This document shows positions 45,709-56,182 of a DNA stretch of 64,000 nucleotides, one piece after another. The stretch spans positions 1,081,369 to 1,145,368 of the forward strand of contig BCIM01000002.1 in assembly GCA_039545315.1 (NCBI GenBank), given 5' to 3'. Origin of the DNA: Kondoa malvinella (lineage: Eukaryota > Basidiomycota > Agaricostilbomycetes > Agaricostilbales > Kondoaceae). The stretch's first letter is position 1, and every line of letters starts with the position of its first letter. The notes beneath the pieces were generated by a model that saw nothing but the letters and a program-made list of their open reading frames with translations, was not told the origin of the DNA and made no database searches. The translations under genes and the position numbers were made by a program.

Positions 45709-46972
45709 ATGTCTGACCTGCCAGCTGCTCCGTTCCCTATACTGACGACTGTAGCGCAAGTACGAGCATGGCGAAAGGATGCATTCGACAAGAAGGAGAG
45801 TGTAGGCTTTGTTGCGACGATGGGTGCATTGCATCAAGGTCATTTGAGTTTGGGTGTGTCGAAAAGCAGTCCCTCGGGTTGGGTGAGGGCTCATATGTGC
45901 TTCTTATCTCTCCTCTCTTCCTGTCCCTCTCTCAGTCAACCGATCCCTTCAAGCTTGTGATCGCACCATCGTTTCCATTTTCGTGAATCCGGCTCAATTC
46001 GCTCCTACCGAGGACTTGACTGCCTATCCACGCACTCTACCTGCCGATATCCAAGCTCTCTCCTCGTCAGATCTACCTGGCAAAGTGTATGCTCTCTTCT
46101 TACCTCCCGTCTCTGCAATGTATCCATCTGGCATTCAGCAAGACGTTTCGAAGCAAAGAGGCACTTTTGCAGAAGTCAAAGGTTTCTCACATCAGATGGA
46201 AGGAGCTTCAAGACCTACCTTCTTCCGAGGCGTCGCTACTGTCGTCTTGAAACTATTCAACATTGTTCAACCCGACCAAACCTTCTTTGGCCAGAAAGAC
46301 ATTCAGCAATGCTTCGTCCTGCGACAAATGGTTCGCGACTTGCTTCCACCTCATCCACCTTCTCCAGATCACCTCGTGATTGTACCCACTACACGAGATG
46401 ACAAGACCGGTCTAGCATTAAGCAGTCGGAATGCCTATCTCACTAAAGAAGAGTTCCAATTCGCTCCTGCCCTGTACTCGGCACTACAACAGACAGCACA
46501 GACCATCAAGCGATGTGCAGGGACCGTTTCCGCACCAGAAGCTATCTCACTGGGCGAACGCTTTATAGCCAAATCAGCACAAGCGGCACAAGCTTCGTCT
46601 ATACGACTAGAACTCATCTATATCAACCTCAACAGTCCGGATACGCTGGAATCGCTGGAAGAGGTCACCAAGGATACACCAGTCATCATTTCTGGAGCGC
46701 TGTGGTTGGGCAAAACGAGAATGATTGATAATTTGGTGGTGAATTATGAGCTGAACGTCGAGGCGGGCATGACGGAGTCAAAGAAGAAGCAGACTCAGCA
46801 CTACAGTCAACACGTCGAAGGCAAAAAGAACTATCACCGAAAGACTACGGGGCACGCGGCAGCAACAGCCGCAGAACATACAGCCGAATCCGAGTTGACG
46901 CTATTCGGCTCTTGCTTTTGTCGTTCGTGCATGCTGCCTGCCAATAAGACTGGCTCGCTCAGGAGTTTGTAG
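45709..46972 (+). CDS. PAN6: pantothenate synthase (pantoate-beta-alanine ligase), open at its 3' end into a GST
   Basis: Joins pantoate and beta-alanine with ATP, the last step of vitamin B5 synthesis. The start at 45709 gives MSDLPAAPFPILTTVAQVRA; the ATP motif VATMGALHQGHLSL sits at the end of exon 1. One intron joins to VNRSLQACDRTIVSIFVNPA. Also visible are EGASRPTFFRGVATVVLKLF, FFGQKDIQQCFVLRQMVRDL, TRDDKTGLALSSRNAYL and the normal C-terminal motif GKTRMIDNLVV. The catalytic fold is thus complete by about 46745. There is no stop there: the frame continues 75 codons, through a His/Lys/Gln-rich linker and into the first strand of a glutathione transferase. It meets TAG only at 46970-46972, inside the apparent GST intron. 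Confidence 0.92.
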
Positions 46973-47929
46973 CTTTCGTGCAAAGAACATGGATCGCATT
47001 AGAGCAAGCTCAACTACCATATCGCTATTATGAAGTCGAGTAAGTCTGTCAAGCTGAAGTACCTCAGGACTGATATCTTTGCTTTGTAGCGTATATGCAA
47101 AGCCGGCGGATTTGCTAGAGATCTCTCGTGTGCTTCTTCTTCTTGTCACACCTTCGAGCTGATGTCTACTGGCCAGCCAAGGGTCTGGTTCCCGCACTCA
47201 GGATATCAAGTGAAATTCAAACTCGGTCGTTGCACGAATCTACTGTGATTACAGACTTTCTGGAGGAAACCGCCCTGTCGAAGGGCTTGTCACCTGATGA
47301 TGCGTTCCTTCCGCCCGCGAGCGATCCCTGTGAGCTTAGTCTACGCCGTAAGACTGTATGGCCTGACAGCGATACAGATGCTCGAGCGCTAGTCCGCTTA
47401 CAGATCGAGTATGCCCTCTTACTGCTTGGCAATTCGTGCTGACCATCTGAACCAGCCATATCAGCAAAGCCATTGTCCCAGCGTTCTACAAATTCCTACA
47501 AGCACAAGAGACGGAAGCACAAGAATCGGGTCGCAAAAGCTATACAGAGGCCCTTGAGAAGCTGATCAGCTTGTTTGAAGATGCCCAGCAGCAAGGTCTC
47601 AATTTTGGTCTTTACGGCGGGAAGAAGTCTCTGTCCATGGCAGAAGTACACTTCGCGCCTTGGATCCATCGCTCTCGAGTCGTTTTGTCCCATTACCGGA
47701 ACTTTGAAGAGCCAAAAGGGAAATACAAAGATTGGGCAGACGTGCTGCTGCACCATCCTGCTGTTCTAGCTACTACGTCGGATGACGAGCTGTATATCGA
47801 TAGCTATGCTCGTTACGCTGAGAACAGGCCAAAGTGAGTTGATCTGCCTCGTTCTGGGTTACCGCTCATCGTTTTGGTAGTACATCACAGGTGGGAGATG
47901 CAACGAACAAGGGATCTGTGCTACCATAG
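46771..47929 (+). CDS. omega-type glutathione S-transferase, in frame with pantothenate synthase
   Basis: Glutathione-dependent transferase or thiol reductase. The domain starts ESELTLFGSCF, and splicing out 46923-46972 gives CPFVQRTWIALEQAQLPYRY, the Cys-Pro-Phe active site of omega-class enzymes. Next are PADLLEISPKGLVPALRIS (with the conserved cis-Pro segment) and LHESTVITDFLEE. The helical domain reads LVRLQIDHISKAIVPAFYKF, FEDAQQQGLNFGLYGGKKSL and SMAEVHFAPWIHRSRVVLSH. Stop 47927-47929 after TNKGSVLP. The first ATG available to a separate GST is 46771, giving a leader of about 37 residues rich in His/Lys/Gln. That ATG is in frame with pantothenate synthase with no stop between, so the spliced message could encode one fused protein. 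Confidence 0.85.
46923..46972 (+). other. intron whose acceptor TAG is also the stop codon of the unspliced PAN6 frame
   Basis: Donor TGT C|GTTCGT, acceptor TTTGTAG|CT TTC GTG. Splicing creates the GST active site (FCPFVQRTW). If retained, the PAN6 frame reads through the intron and ends exactly at its last three bases. The donor is a weak match to consensus (GTTCGT). Confidence 0.7.
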
Positions 47930-48267
47930 GCTACTGCTACATTAGAATCGAGCTGTAAACGCAATATTCGACTTCGTCACATTGTGTACGATCGTGACTA
48001 CATTTTCTGCCCGATAGCAGTCGACTCATCCGTCACAACGCACGTCACAGCTTCGTTTGAGACTCCGGCTGCTGCACCAATAGCTGTAGCAAAGTCGGCA
48101 AGTCCTTGTATTGTACGCCAGGAGTCGGACCAACCAGCGATCTTGCGGGCTCTCGACTTCCAAGTCAAAGAGAGACCAGCAGTACCTCGCCCATCACGTT
48201 GGCTAAGCGTCTTTTCCAAATGCGGACGGAGATCAAGCTGCTCCTACTTCAAACAGGCTTGACCTGA
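47930..48267. other. convergent 3' region, GST / aldo-keto reductase
   Basis: About 340 bp between two tail-to-tail genes. Open frames exist on both strands at 47,984-48,262 but overlap each other and show no family features. Probably 3' UTRs. Confidence 0.5.
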
Positions 48268-49682
48268 CTAGACGAAATTGAAATACATACTTTCATCCTG
48301 CAGCATATGCTGATCCTACTCATTCCACATGCTGTTGCCGTATCATGAGTCTACAGCAGCCCAGACAGACGGCAAAAGAGCTCACGACTGGATTCCAGCT
48401 GACTGCGCCCGCACTGCCCTGATCTAGCGAGTCCAGCTCTTCCATGGCTCCTTGATCAAGCTGCCAATCAAACACTTGGGCATTCTCGGCTTCTGGCACT
48501 TAGAGAGACCTCAAATGATATACTGGAAACTTACCTATTCTGCCTGGATTATCAGATTTTGGTAGAGGTACGAATCCTTTCTGATGCATGGTCAGCATAC
48601 AGGGCAGGACAGAGCGCAAGAGACTCACTTGAATGCTCCATCTGATCAGAACTTGAGCAGCAGTGCGTCCATGCTGCGAATGAATAGCCAAAGTCAATCG
48701 ACTCGGTGAAATATCAACATCTTAACTCACCCGGTGCGCAATGTTGAACAGAGTAGAATCACCCATCTTCTGACCTTGTACTAAAGGGCAGTACGCTTGC
48801 ACAACGATACCATGATCTCGGCAATAGTCGAAAATTTCGCGCTGCTCTGTAGACCACACGACTATGAGCGACCTAGGGCTTCAGTGTTCTGGGCTTACGG
48901 TTCCAAGGATGCAGCTCGATCTGATTCACGTCTACACCTCCGCCAGCTTCATTCTCTACCTCTTCTAAGTGTCTGGACAAGTTATCAACCTTTGTTCGGC
49001 GAACGCGCGCGAGACTGACTTTACTGAAAAGTTGCTAACACCTATCGATCTCACCCGATCTTCAGCTTTCGCTTGTTGTAGCTCTTTCCATGCATGAAGC
49101 CTTCTCTCTTTGCCCTGTCGGGGAAGCAGAGGATCAATCCGATGCATTGACGAAACCCTTAGACATACGGAGCAGGCATCGTGAAGCAGCATAAGATCAA
49201 GTGGCTGTACATCTTCGATTCGGTTGCAGCTGCTGTTGATTGCCTTACGAGTCTTGCTGCCTCCATGCTCTCGGCTGTTGATCTTTGACGTCAACCAGAC
49301 ATCCTCTCTACACACCAAAGCGTGGGAAGCGACCGCCTGACGAATAGCTTCCGCGCTAGAGTAGACATGCGTGAACCGAGATGGATATTGCAAAAGCTGC
49401 AGCCTCACCAATCCGGCTCATTGCGATCTAAAGAATACAGCTCGGAACAAAACAGAGAGGCAGAAAGGGAGAGGCGAACAAACACGAGCGCTGTCGATAT
49501 GACGATAGCCATTTTGGATAGCGCAGAGGACAGAAGCAACAGGATCTTTGGCCTTGTAGACACCTTCGTATCAGATTTCAGCATGCCTTGAATGACCGCG
49601 ACGACCTCGAGAAGCTACCAAAGCCTAGAATGGGCATTTCAAGACCGCTGTGTTTGAGCTTGATTGTGGGACAGTGTTCCAT
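48268..49682 (-). CDS. aldo/keto reductase
   Basis: NADPH-dependent carbonyl reductase of the AKR superfamily. The start at 49682 (MEHCPTIKLKHSGLEMPILG) joins through an intron to GFGVYKAKDPVASVLCAIQN and GYRHIDSAR, the catalytic Asp motif. Next come NEPDW, AEAIRQAVASHALVCREDVW and LTSKINS with the catalytic Lys, then PLDLMLLHDA, DRVRSIGVSNFSVKHLEEVE, DVNQIELHPWNREQREIFDY, VVQAYCPLVQGQKMGDS, AAQVLIRWSIQKGFVPLPKS and DNPGRIAEN (coenzyme site). It ends SWNPVDESMYFNFV (stop 48268-48270). The segment after the catalytic Lys is longer and more divergent than usual, and some of it (about 49,140-49,260) may be intron. Physiological substrate unknown. Confidence 0.9.
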
Positions 49683-49892
49683 CGTGGCAGTCTCGGTCGG
49701 AGTTGGTCACTTCATGATGATGCTTCCGTGTTTCCTATCGATGTGCATCCCATACTCTCTAGCTCTGCTGCTCGATAACTGTCCTGTGTATCACTCGCCG
49801 ACTCTGTTGACTCGCATTCCATACTATTGGCGCAGGCGGTGTACTTCTACTGTTCTCGTCTGCTCTTTGTCTTGCTCTGGAATTGAGCGGCC

Positions 49893-50777
49893 ATGTCTGC
49901 TATGTCAGAGCAGCAAACACAAAGAGAATGGCAGCTTGATCTCGCTGAAAGCGCTCTGTTGGTCATAGGTGAGCTTGGCAATGTCCTACATACCTGTATC
50001 TGACCCTATACAGACATGCAACAGGGCTTCGCATGTAAAGAGGTCGATGAGATCACGGACAATGTCATCTCGCTCGTCAAGCAATACAAGACCAGGAAGC
50101 TGCCTGTCTTCTTCAGTCAGCACGTCAGTCGTCTGCTACTTTACTGATCTGCGCTCATATTTAGTCTGCAGGGGCATTGTAAGCCTTACTAGAGTCAATT
50201 AGCTGCCACTGATCAGTAGTAGATCCTAGCGACCGAGGCTGGCTAGTTCAGCGCGATGGCCTACCAGGCGAAGGTCCATTCTTCCGCATCGCCTTTTCCG
50301 AGTCTGATTGTTTTGCAGGTTCAATTCTGATCTTCAGTGACGACTTTGCTCTTCTACCTGCAATAGACGCAGTTGCGGGTACGTCCTTTCTCCTGGAATG
50401 ACGGATGGGCCAACTCGTTGGTACAGGCAAGTACGAGCGCGTCATCAAGAGTCAATACAGTGCCTTTGAAGACACCGACCTAGCAAAGCGGTTGAGCTAT
50501 ACTGGGGCAAAGTCCGTTGTGATCGTCGGCACTATGACGAACTTCTGCGTCGAAGACACAGCCCGAACAGCTGTTGCGAAGAGTGAGTATTACCTTATCG
50601 CGCTATACTGTAAGCTGATTTATACCGACAGACCTAAAGGTTGTAATCGTAAGGGATGCTGTCGCCAGCTATCAGACGCAGCAAGCGGAAAATAGCCTCT
50701 GCAATCTGCAGTCTTACGGAGCAATACTCTCGTATGCTGATGTGACCAGCGGGCTGAAGGCAATACAAATGGCATAG
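49893..50777 (+). CDS. isochorismatase-family cysteine hydrolase
   Basis: Small hydrolase of the isochorismatase/nicotinamidase fold. The start at 49893 gives MSAMSEQQTQREWQLDLAES, then LLVI|DMQQGFACKEVDEIT across an intron, with the catalytic Asp. Further exons: VISLVKQYKTRKLPVFFSQH, YERVIKSQYSAFEDTDL (catalytic Lys), VVIVGTMTNFCVEDTARTA (nucleophile Cys), LKVVIVRDAVASYQ and SYADVTSGLKAIQMA (stop 50775-50777). The triad Asp-Lys-Cys is complete. The substrate cannot be told from the sequence; the nicotinamidase metal-site pattern is not evident. It shares a 210 bp divergent region with the aldo/keto reductase and ends 20 bp from the SPF45-like stop. Confidence 0.88.
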
Positions 50778-50797
50778 CAAATACATTCTAAGATGTC

Positions 50798-53102
50798 TCA
50801 AGATGTCTCAAAGGGCATCCCGTACAGCTCCCGCCCATTTGTGACTTTCCACTCGTCATAAAACCTGTCCAGAATATCAGCGGATTCATCCCGAAGTGAG
50901 CTAGCGCTTACCTTGCTCTCACAACCCGACCGTTGAAGAAACGACCGTCGAACTCTTTGACCGCTTTCCAGGCTCCGACTTCGCCAGAGAAAAAGACAAA
51001 TATCCGTACGGATTCTTCCTCTGCTGTATTGAAAGGCATCGGATGTATTTTACAGCCCTCGACGATACTGCGACCGCAATTCAGCATAAAAATCTCTGGT
51101 GGAGTGTGAACGAACCCATGCTTGCGAGCTTCTTCGGCTATAAGGTCACAATCAGACATGCAGCAAGCACAAGCAGGAACGAAACGCACCAATTTCATTC
51201 GCAAGATCATCATCCACCTCGGCTCTCCCAACCATGTTCGTAAGCACAGCAATTCGACTGGGCGAACCGTATCGGGCCTTGTCCTCTTTATCTTTAGCCT
51301 CTTTTGTCTCGCTGACAATCACACCTCGACCACCGCCTTGCATGCCTATGGGACCACGCTGAGCTTGCTGGATATTCTGCTTGGAGCCGGAAGCTGATGG
51401 AGCCGGTGCGACAGAGAGCGCATTGACGATGCCAGTCTCGTTGGCGCCTAGACCTTGACCTTTCTTCCATCCGTACTTGGCTGCACAAGCAATCTATTGT
51501 CAGCGAAATTAAGCTAGCAACCATAATCGCACGTGCCCATGAGTCGTTCAGCAAAAGCTTGAGGATTACTGTCAATGCTCAAGCCAAAACGTCAGCACAG
51601 GGATTGAAGCTATAGCTGATAACTGACGGTCTATCTTGCTCGTCCTCGTCTTCCTCCCTCGGCCTCTTCTTTTCACTAGAAGACGGGACAAAAGCAGGTG
51701 AAGGCGTAACCACTTTCGGCTGAGGCGCCATAGCACCAAGTTTGCCCAAACGTTCAGCAATCGCCCGAGCTTTAGCCTGCGCATCCAGTACAGCTTGAGG
51801 TAAAGTCGGAGGTGGTACAGGCGAAGCTGAAGCTTCGCTTGCGCGAGGAGGCATTTCTTCATCTTGATCGTCTGCTACTTTTAGGGATTGCGAAATAGCC
51901 AAAGCTCGAGCGAAAGCATCTTCTTTCGCTTGCTTCTCAGAGTCGGTAGGTGGTGTTGGTAGAGCTGGTGCGGCCGGTTCAGAGGCTTGATTCGACAATG
52001 CCAGACGACGAGCGTAGGCTTCTTCACCTGTTTCTTGTAAAGCGATAGCGACTGGTTCAGCGGAGACGGCCGGCGTGTCGTAAGATGCTGGCGGCGCAAA
52101 AAAGCGACCTACATAACCATCAGCTATAACCGTTGACAGTAGGCAGCAAAGCAACCTTGAGTTCTCGGTTTGTCATCCTCTGATTCGCTGCCCGTCTCGT
52201 AGCTACCTGAATCATTCTCTTCCTCTTCTCTTTTCTTCCGCTCTTCTTCCTCCCATTTAGCTCGTCTGCGCGCTTCTCGAGCTTCTTCCTTTTTGTGTTG
52301 GCAATATGCTTTCCACTCGGCCTGTTCGGTCACATTGGCACTTAGTCAATTTCTGACAAGTATGACACCGGTGAGCGAACATAGTCATTGGGCTTAGCTG
52401 GATCATAATCAGCATTGAAGTCTCTTGTAGGATCCTCTTCCTGTCTGTTCTTTTTCTTCTTGCGAGACTAGACGAAAAGCAGTCAAACATGATTCAATCC
52501 GAGTCGAGAGCAATACTGACCTTTTTGGCAGCTTTCTTGCCAGCAGCAGTCTTCTGAAAGCCATTGATGTCTTCCTCTCCGTCAGGCAAGGTCATTGGAG
52601 GTGGTCCGCTAGTTGCTTTCTTTGCCCATCCACTTGCCGCAACAGGCTTCTCCTCGTCCTTGATGGACACATTCGGTTGCTCTTCTAGCAATACGGGAGG
52701 AGCACTATAAGTTACAGCTGGTGCTGAAATTGTAGTCGGAGCAGCAGACATGAATGAAGCTGCGGTAGGTCTTGCTTTTGCAGCTGGGATAGGTCTTTTA
52801 CGAACAGGCCCGAATGCCAAAGCGGCAGACTTTGCAGGCGTGGGTGCAGGCGATTCATCTTGAGACGAGGAATAGCAAAGGGCAAAGTCAATAACCGCGG
52901 CCTGACTAAAAGGAGCTTGGTGCGATTAAGGACCTTTGCATTCTCCCTTTGGCTCTGATAGAGCAGCACTTGTCGACGCAACAGGCTCATGCACTGCTTG
53001 GTCTTCTTCTGGTCTCTTATCACCGGCCAAGATGCCTGCATAGAGGCTCGCAGAGGAGCTGCCTGACGACGCAGCTCCGAATTTGAAGGAGATAGGCGGC
53101 AT
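50798..53102 (-). CDS. SPF45/RBM17-like splicing factor (G-patch plus UHM-type RRM)
   Basis: Alternative-splicing and DNA-damage-linked factor of the U2 snRNP neighbourhood. The start at 53102 gives [35 protein letters not shown] 54-nt intron then gives a clean join to [16 protein letters not shown] Pro/Ala/Glu-rich middle follows, with a charged helix ([36 protein letters not shown]). The G-patch lies near 51,470 ([20 protein letters not shown]), then the [63 protein letters not shown]. The protein ends [12 protein letters not shown] (stop 50798-50800). Domain order and the terminal UHM (GRFFNGRxVRARFYDE) match SPF45. A 10-nt repeat (AGATGTCTCA twice, 50,791-50,810) covers the stop codon. 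Confidence 0.9.
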
Positions 53103-53299
53103 AGCAGTGGAATAGTCGCGAGCTCTCCAAGCAAGAGTTGGCAGGAGTGAGTTGGCACTCTGAACTGTGTTTTGTAGCTTGTACTATTTTGTTGCATGGA
53201 TTTGACTTCCCGGTACCGGTCGGCTGCACTGTAAGCCGCTCTCCTCCCCGCTTTGGCAGCTGCTCAACCTCTCTTCCAACAACCAGAAACAAAGCAAAC
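53103..53299. promoter_or_regulatory. divergent promoter region, SPF45-like / 48-residue protein
   Basis: 197 bp between the two start codons. The stretch before 53300 is C/T-rich, then A-rich right at the ATG, typical of a highly expressed fungal leader. No TATA box seen. Confidence 0.45.
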
Positions 53300-53608
53300 A
53301 TGTCTGGTAAGTCAGGCAATTCGGAGAGCGAGTCCGAGCTAAAGCATGACAGACGCACCTGCAAACCACGCACCTTCAGAGTAAATGCTCACCACAGGAT
53401 AAAGTCAAGTCCGAGATCCTAACCTTATCTATTGTAGCGCCAACTACGGCTCCGACGAGGGACACAGCTATGGTGAAGTCATTGCTGCCGTCGAGAAGCA
53501 GGAGAAAGTAAGTGGTTATCGCGTTCGGCTATATATAGAGCAATCTTTTGACGCTTCAAATATCAGGCGCAACAGGAGGGCGAGGGAGAGAAAAAGGACG
53601 AGAAGTAA
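53300..53608 (+). CDS. 48-residue charged protein in four exons
   Basis: Exons by consensus and frame: 53300-53306 (7 nt, ATG TCT G), 53353-53380, 53438-53507 and 53567-53608, with donors GTAAGT, GTAAAT and GTAAGT and acceptors ACAG, GTAG and TCAG. The total is 147 nt with no phase error. The product reads MSDAPANHAPSDANYGSDEG, HSYGEVIAAVEKQEKAQQEG, then EGEKKDEK: hydrophilic, with an amphipathic helix (EVIAAVEKQEKAQQ) and a Lys/Glu end. No Cys, Trp or membrane segment. I do not recognise it; it looks like a small intrinsically disordered cytosolic protein. The consistent splice sites are the main evidence that it is real. Confidence 0.68.
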
Positions 53609-54263
53609 AGGTTCCAATAGGCCGCAAGACTGAAAGAGAGAAATCACAAAATCACAATACAGGATGTATATAGATAAGATAAGGCTGAACAGGCAGAAGT
53701 CAAGTTGATGATGTTCGCATTCGCTTGTTCTAAACGGCCTGATGCACTTGCATACCTCTGGTACCTGCTAGTGCTCACTCATCAGTTATATGTGTCATAA
53801 ACAGACGCGACACTTTAAGCACTCAAGGCTGAGCAGAAACGTGTCCGAAATATGAGTGACCTGCCAGCAGAACAGCGGCTGCCCCTGTTACGGCTTGTAG
53901 ACAAATGTTCGAGCAGGCAGCTGGTAGAGAAGATTTTGTCGTATCTGCGACAACGAGCCAGATACAAGAAGGAGCATTGATCAACAGCTACACCATCCCG
54001 AGAGCAGGAGAGAGAAACAGGGAACGCAAGAGTCTAGAGCAACACAAGAACTTTCGACGCTTCGCTGAAAAATTCAAAGTGAGGGTTGAGTGCGTGCAGG
54101 CTGCTTTGCGCCTCGAAAATCGAGCAGATCTGGATAATAGCTGACGGCCAGCATGATAGATCTATCCGGAGAGTCGCCAGGGTCTGGCTGTTGCGAAGCA
54201 AGGGACATCTGAGATTTGAAGGGGTTCCAAACTTAAGCGTCAGGACTCAGAAGAGCTAGTACT
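53609..54263. other. 650 bp intergenic region before F-box gene
   Basis: Between two plus-strand genes. A 79-codon plus-strand frame at 53905-54144 has a charged content (RAGERNRERKSLEQHKNFRR) but no splice partners or relatives I know. I do not call it a gene. Confidence 0.5.
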
Positions 54264-55619
54264 ATGGCAACTCTCGCTCTCCCGCCTGAGCTCTGGTGTC
54301 TCATATTAGGCAACTTGGATGCTGAAGATGGAGCAACGCTCGCAAACCTGTCCTTGGTGTCTAAGCAGCTGCAAGCAATCGTGCAACCATTCCTCTACCG
54401 AGACATCTCAGCAAAGCAATTCTGCCATCCATCCTTCGCTGCCAGTCTGTGCAGTAAGCCACTAGGCAAATCACGCGGTCAATCAGTACGCGAAGTCGCT
54501 GTCGAACTCCAGCTCGATGTTGAAGGCCTTGCAAAACTATCAAATGGCGAAGCTCCCTCCCACGAAGAGATTGAAATGGCTCAGGCCAAGCCAAGAGCAG
54601 AATGGGCTCGCATCTATAGCATTCTGAAACAATGCCCAGCAGTCGTCAAGCTGAGCGTGAAGATGGATTGTCCCCCATCTAGCGACTCCCAGCTAAATCT
54701 GATATCACCGGAGTCGGTCTTTCTCTACGCCTTCGTTCCCTCGACAACAGATCTGCTTCCTCTGCCCATGATCAAGACTTTAAGATACTTCGCTTTGCTT
54801 ATACCTACTGGCGCAAATCTCGATACCCAATCCTTTGGCCAACTCATTGTAGCTGCCATTCAATTGAAAAAAGTACAGCTAAAACAAGTCGATGCAAGTC
54901 GACTATTCGAACCGACTGTGCAACAGATAGCAAAGGGTAGTCCTCGCCCTGCTATCCTGCAGCTCATCTACTCTGAGGGATGCATTCGAGACCGACGCGA
55001 AAGTATCCGCTTCGAGGATTACATAGCCTGTTTGCTGCAAATGCCCTCAATACACACCTTCTGCTGCATCTGTCCACATCTCGATTTTGGTCAAGTACTG
55101 TCTCTGCCTACCATACCTCAATGGCATGGTATCACCCGGTTGCAAATACAGCATTGGAATGCCTTGGTATTGCAATACGGCACACCGTCGCTAGAAGATC
55201 TGGACACCATCTTTCCGAGCGTTCAGTACCTTGATCTCTGGTTTCCCTTGATATTTTTGAGAACGCCCAATCGACCCAATTTTCGCAATCTAAAGTGTTT
55301 GGGCCTATTCTATGAGGGCCCAGAATATCAAGATTTACTGCCGAGACGACAACTGCCATCGATGATTCGGCAGCTTCTAGCGTCAGACTTTGCACCGCAC
55401 CTTGAAAAATTCGACGTCGAAATAGAAGACATATACATCAACGGCCCGGGACCAATAGAGGCGGATACCAGTTGGGTTGGCGCTTGCGTCAACGATGTGT
55501 GCGAAATCCAAAGTCAAAGACCGTCATTGCGTTTTGTCCATTTGGTCGACGGCCTGGCATCGGCGCTCTTGTTCAGGGAAGAAGATGAACGGTTCAGCGA
55601 CCTCTTTGAAGAGACGTGA
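54264..55619 (+). CDS. intronless F-box-like protein
   Basis: A single uninterrupted frame of 451 codons. An N-terminal F-box, LALPPELWCLILGNLDAEDG, ATLANLSLVSKQLQAIVQPF, then LYRDIS, is the usual arrangement of large basidiomycete F-box families. The rest looks like irregular leucine-rich repeats: IYSILKQCPAVVKLSVKMDC, LPMIKTLRYFALLIPTGANL, PSIHTFCCICPHLDFGQVLS, FPSVQYLDLWFPLIFL and NFRNLKCLGLFYEG. It ends EDERFSDLFEET. It probably links a substrate to an SCF ubiquitin ligase; the substrate is unknown. Lack of introns is unusual in this window. Confidence 0.85.
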   Translation: MATLALPPELWCLILGNLDAEDGATLANLSLVSKQLQAIVQPFLYRDISAKQFCHPSFAASLCSKPLGKSRGQSVREVAVELQLDVEGLAKLSNGEAPSHEEIEMAQAKPRAEWARIYSILKQCPAVVKLSVKMDCPPSSDSQLNLISPESVFLYAFVPSTTDLLPLPMIKTLRYFALLIPTGANLDTQSFGQLIVAAIQLKKVQLKQVDASRLFEPTVQQIAKGSPRPAILQLIYSEGCIRDRRESIRFEDYIACLLQMPSIHTFCCICPHLDFGQVLSLPTIPQWHGITRLQIQHWNALVLQYGTPSLEDLDTIFPSVQYLDLWFPLIFLRTPNRPNFRNLKCLGLFYEGPEYQDLLPRRQLPSMIRQLLASDFAPHLEKFDVEIEDIYINGPGPIEADTSWVGACVNDVCEIQSQRPSLRFVHLVDGLASALLFREEDERFSDLFEET

Positions 55620-56182
55620 ATGGCTTCGGATACTGGGATGAAGGGTCTCGGAGATTGTGGTTTGCAATGTCCAAAACAGGTATGCTACTGCTGTTTGATC
55701 GTCCAGCCAGCATGTATTGACTAGATGCGTAAGATTCTGCCTCGCTGGAGCTCGACTATGTTCAAGTCTACACACACTGCTACGCCGAACATCGCTCGGT
55801 CATCTACTTCAACACAAGAATGCTCAATTCTACTGCTGCCAACAATTTCCACTGACGACAGTCAGGAAAGCGGACCGGAGTGGAAGACTTTTTGGACTGC
55901 ATTCTTCATTGCGACATCAAATTTTCTTGCATTCATTGCGACATCAATTGTTTCCGCACAATTTGTTATCGGATGTCTGGTGAATGCGTCAGCTTCGTGA
56001 CAATGTGAACCAGCGGGATTGGAAGCAAGATGTATCGGAATCTAGTTGTTAGCATCGGATAGACGCCTGTGCTCGTGATTGCCCAAATGACATGCATATG
56101 AAAGCTTTATTCGACATGTAGACTCTTCCCATACTATATACAACTCTACGAGCACAGCGTGTGCACCGGCCCATGCAATGCG
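55620..56182. other. convergent intergenic region with a possible small membrane ORF
   Basis: Between two tail-to-tail F-box genes. A 91-codon plus-strand frame (55725-56000) has a hydrophobic end, WTAFFIATSNFLAFIATSIV, that could be a membrane helix. It contains a 16-nt direct repeat (55905-55920 and 55932-55947) that repeats Phe-Ile-Ala-Thr-Ser at a 9-residue interval. With no relatives and a 3'-UTR position for both flanking genes, I leave it as unproven. Confidence 0.25.

Noticed and set aside
50791..50810. 10-nt direct repeat AGATGTCTCA around the SPF45-like stop codon
   Set aside because: Short and unique. It changes nothing in the protein and is most easily a slippage duplication.
53905..54144. 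79-codon plus-strand frame
   Set aside because: No relatives, no splice sites, no leader signal. Charged composition alone is not evidence.
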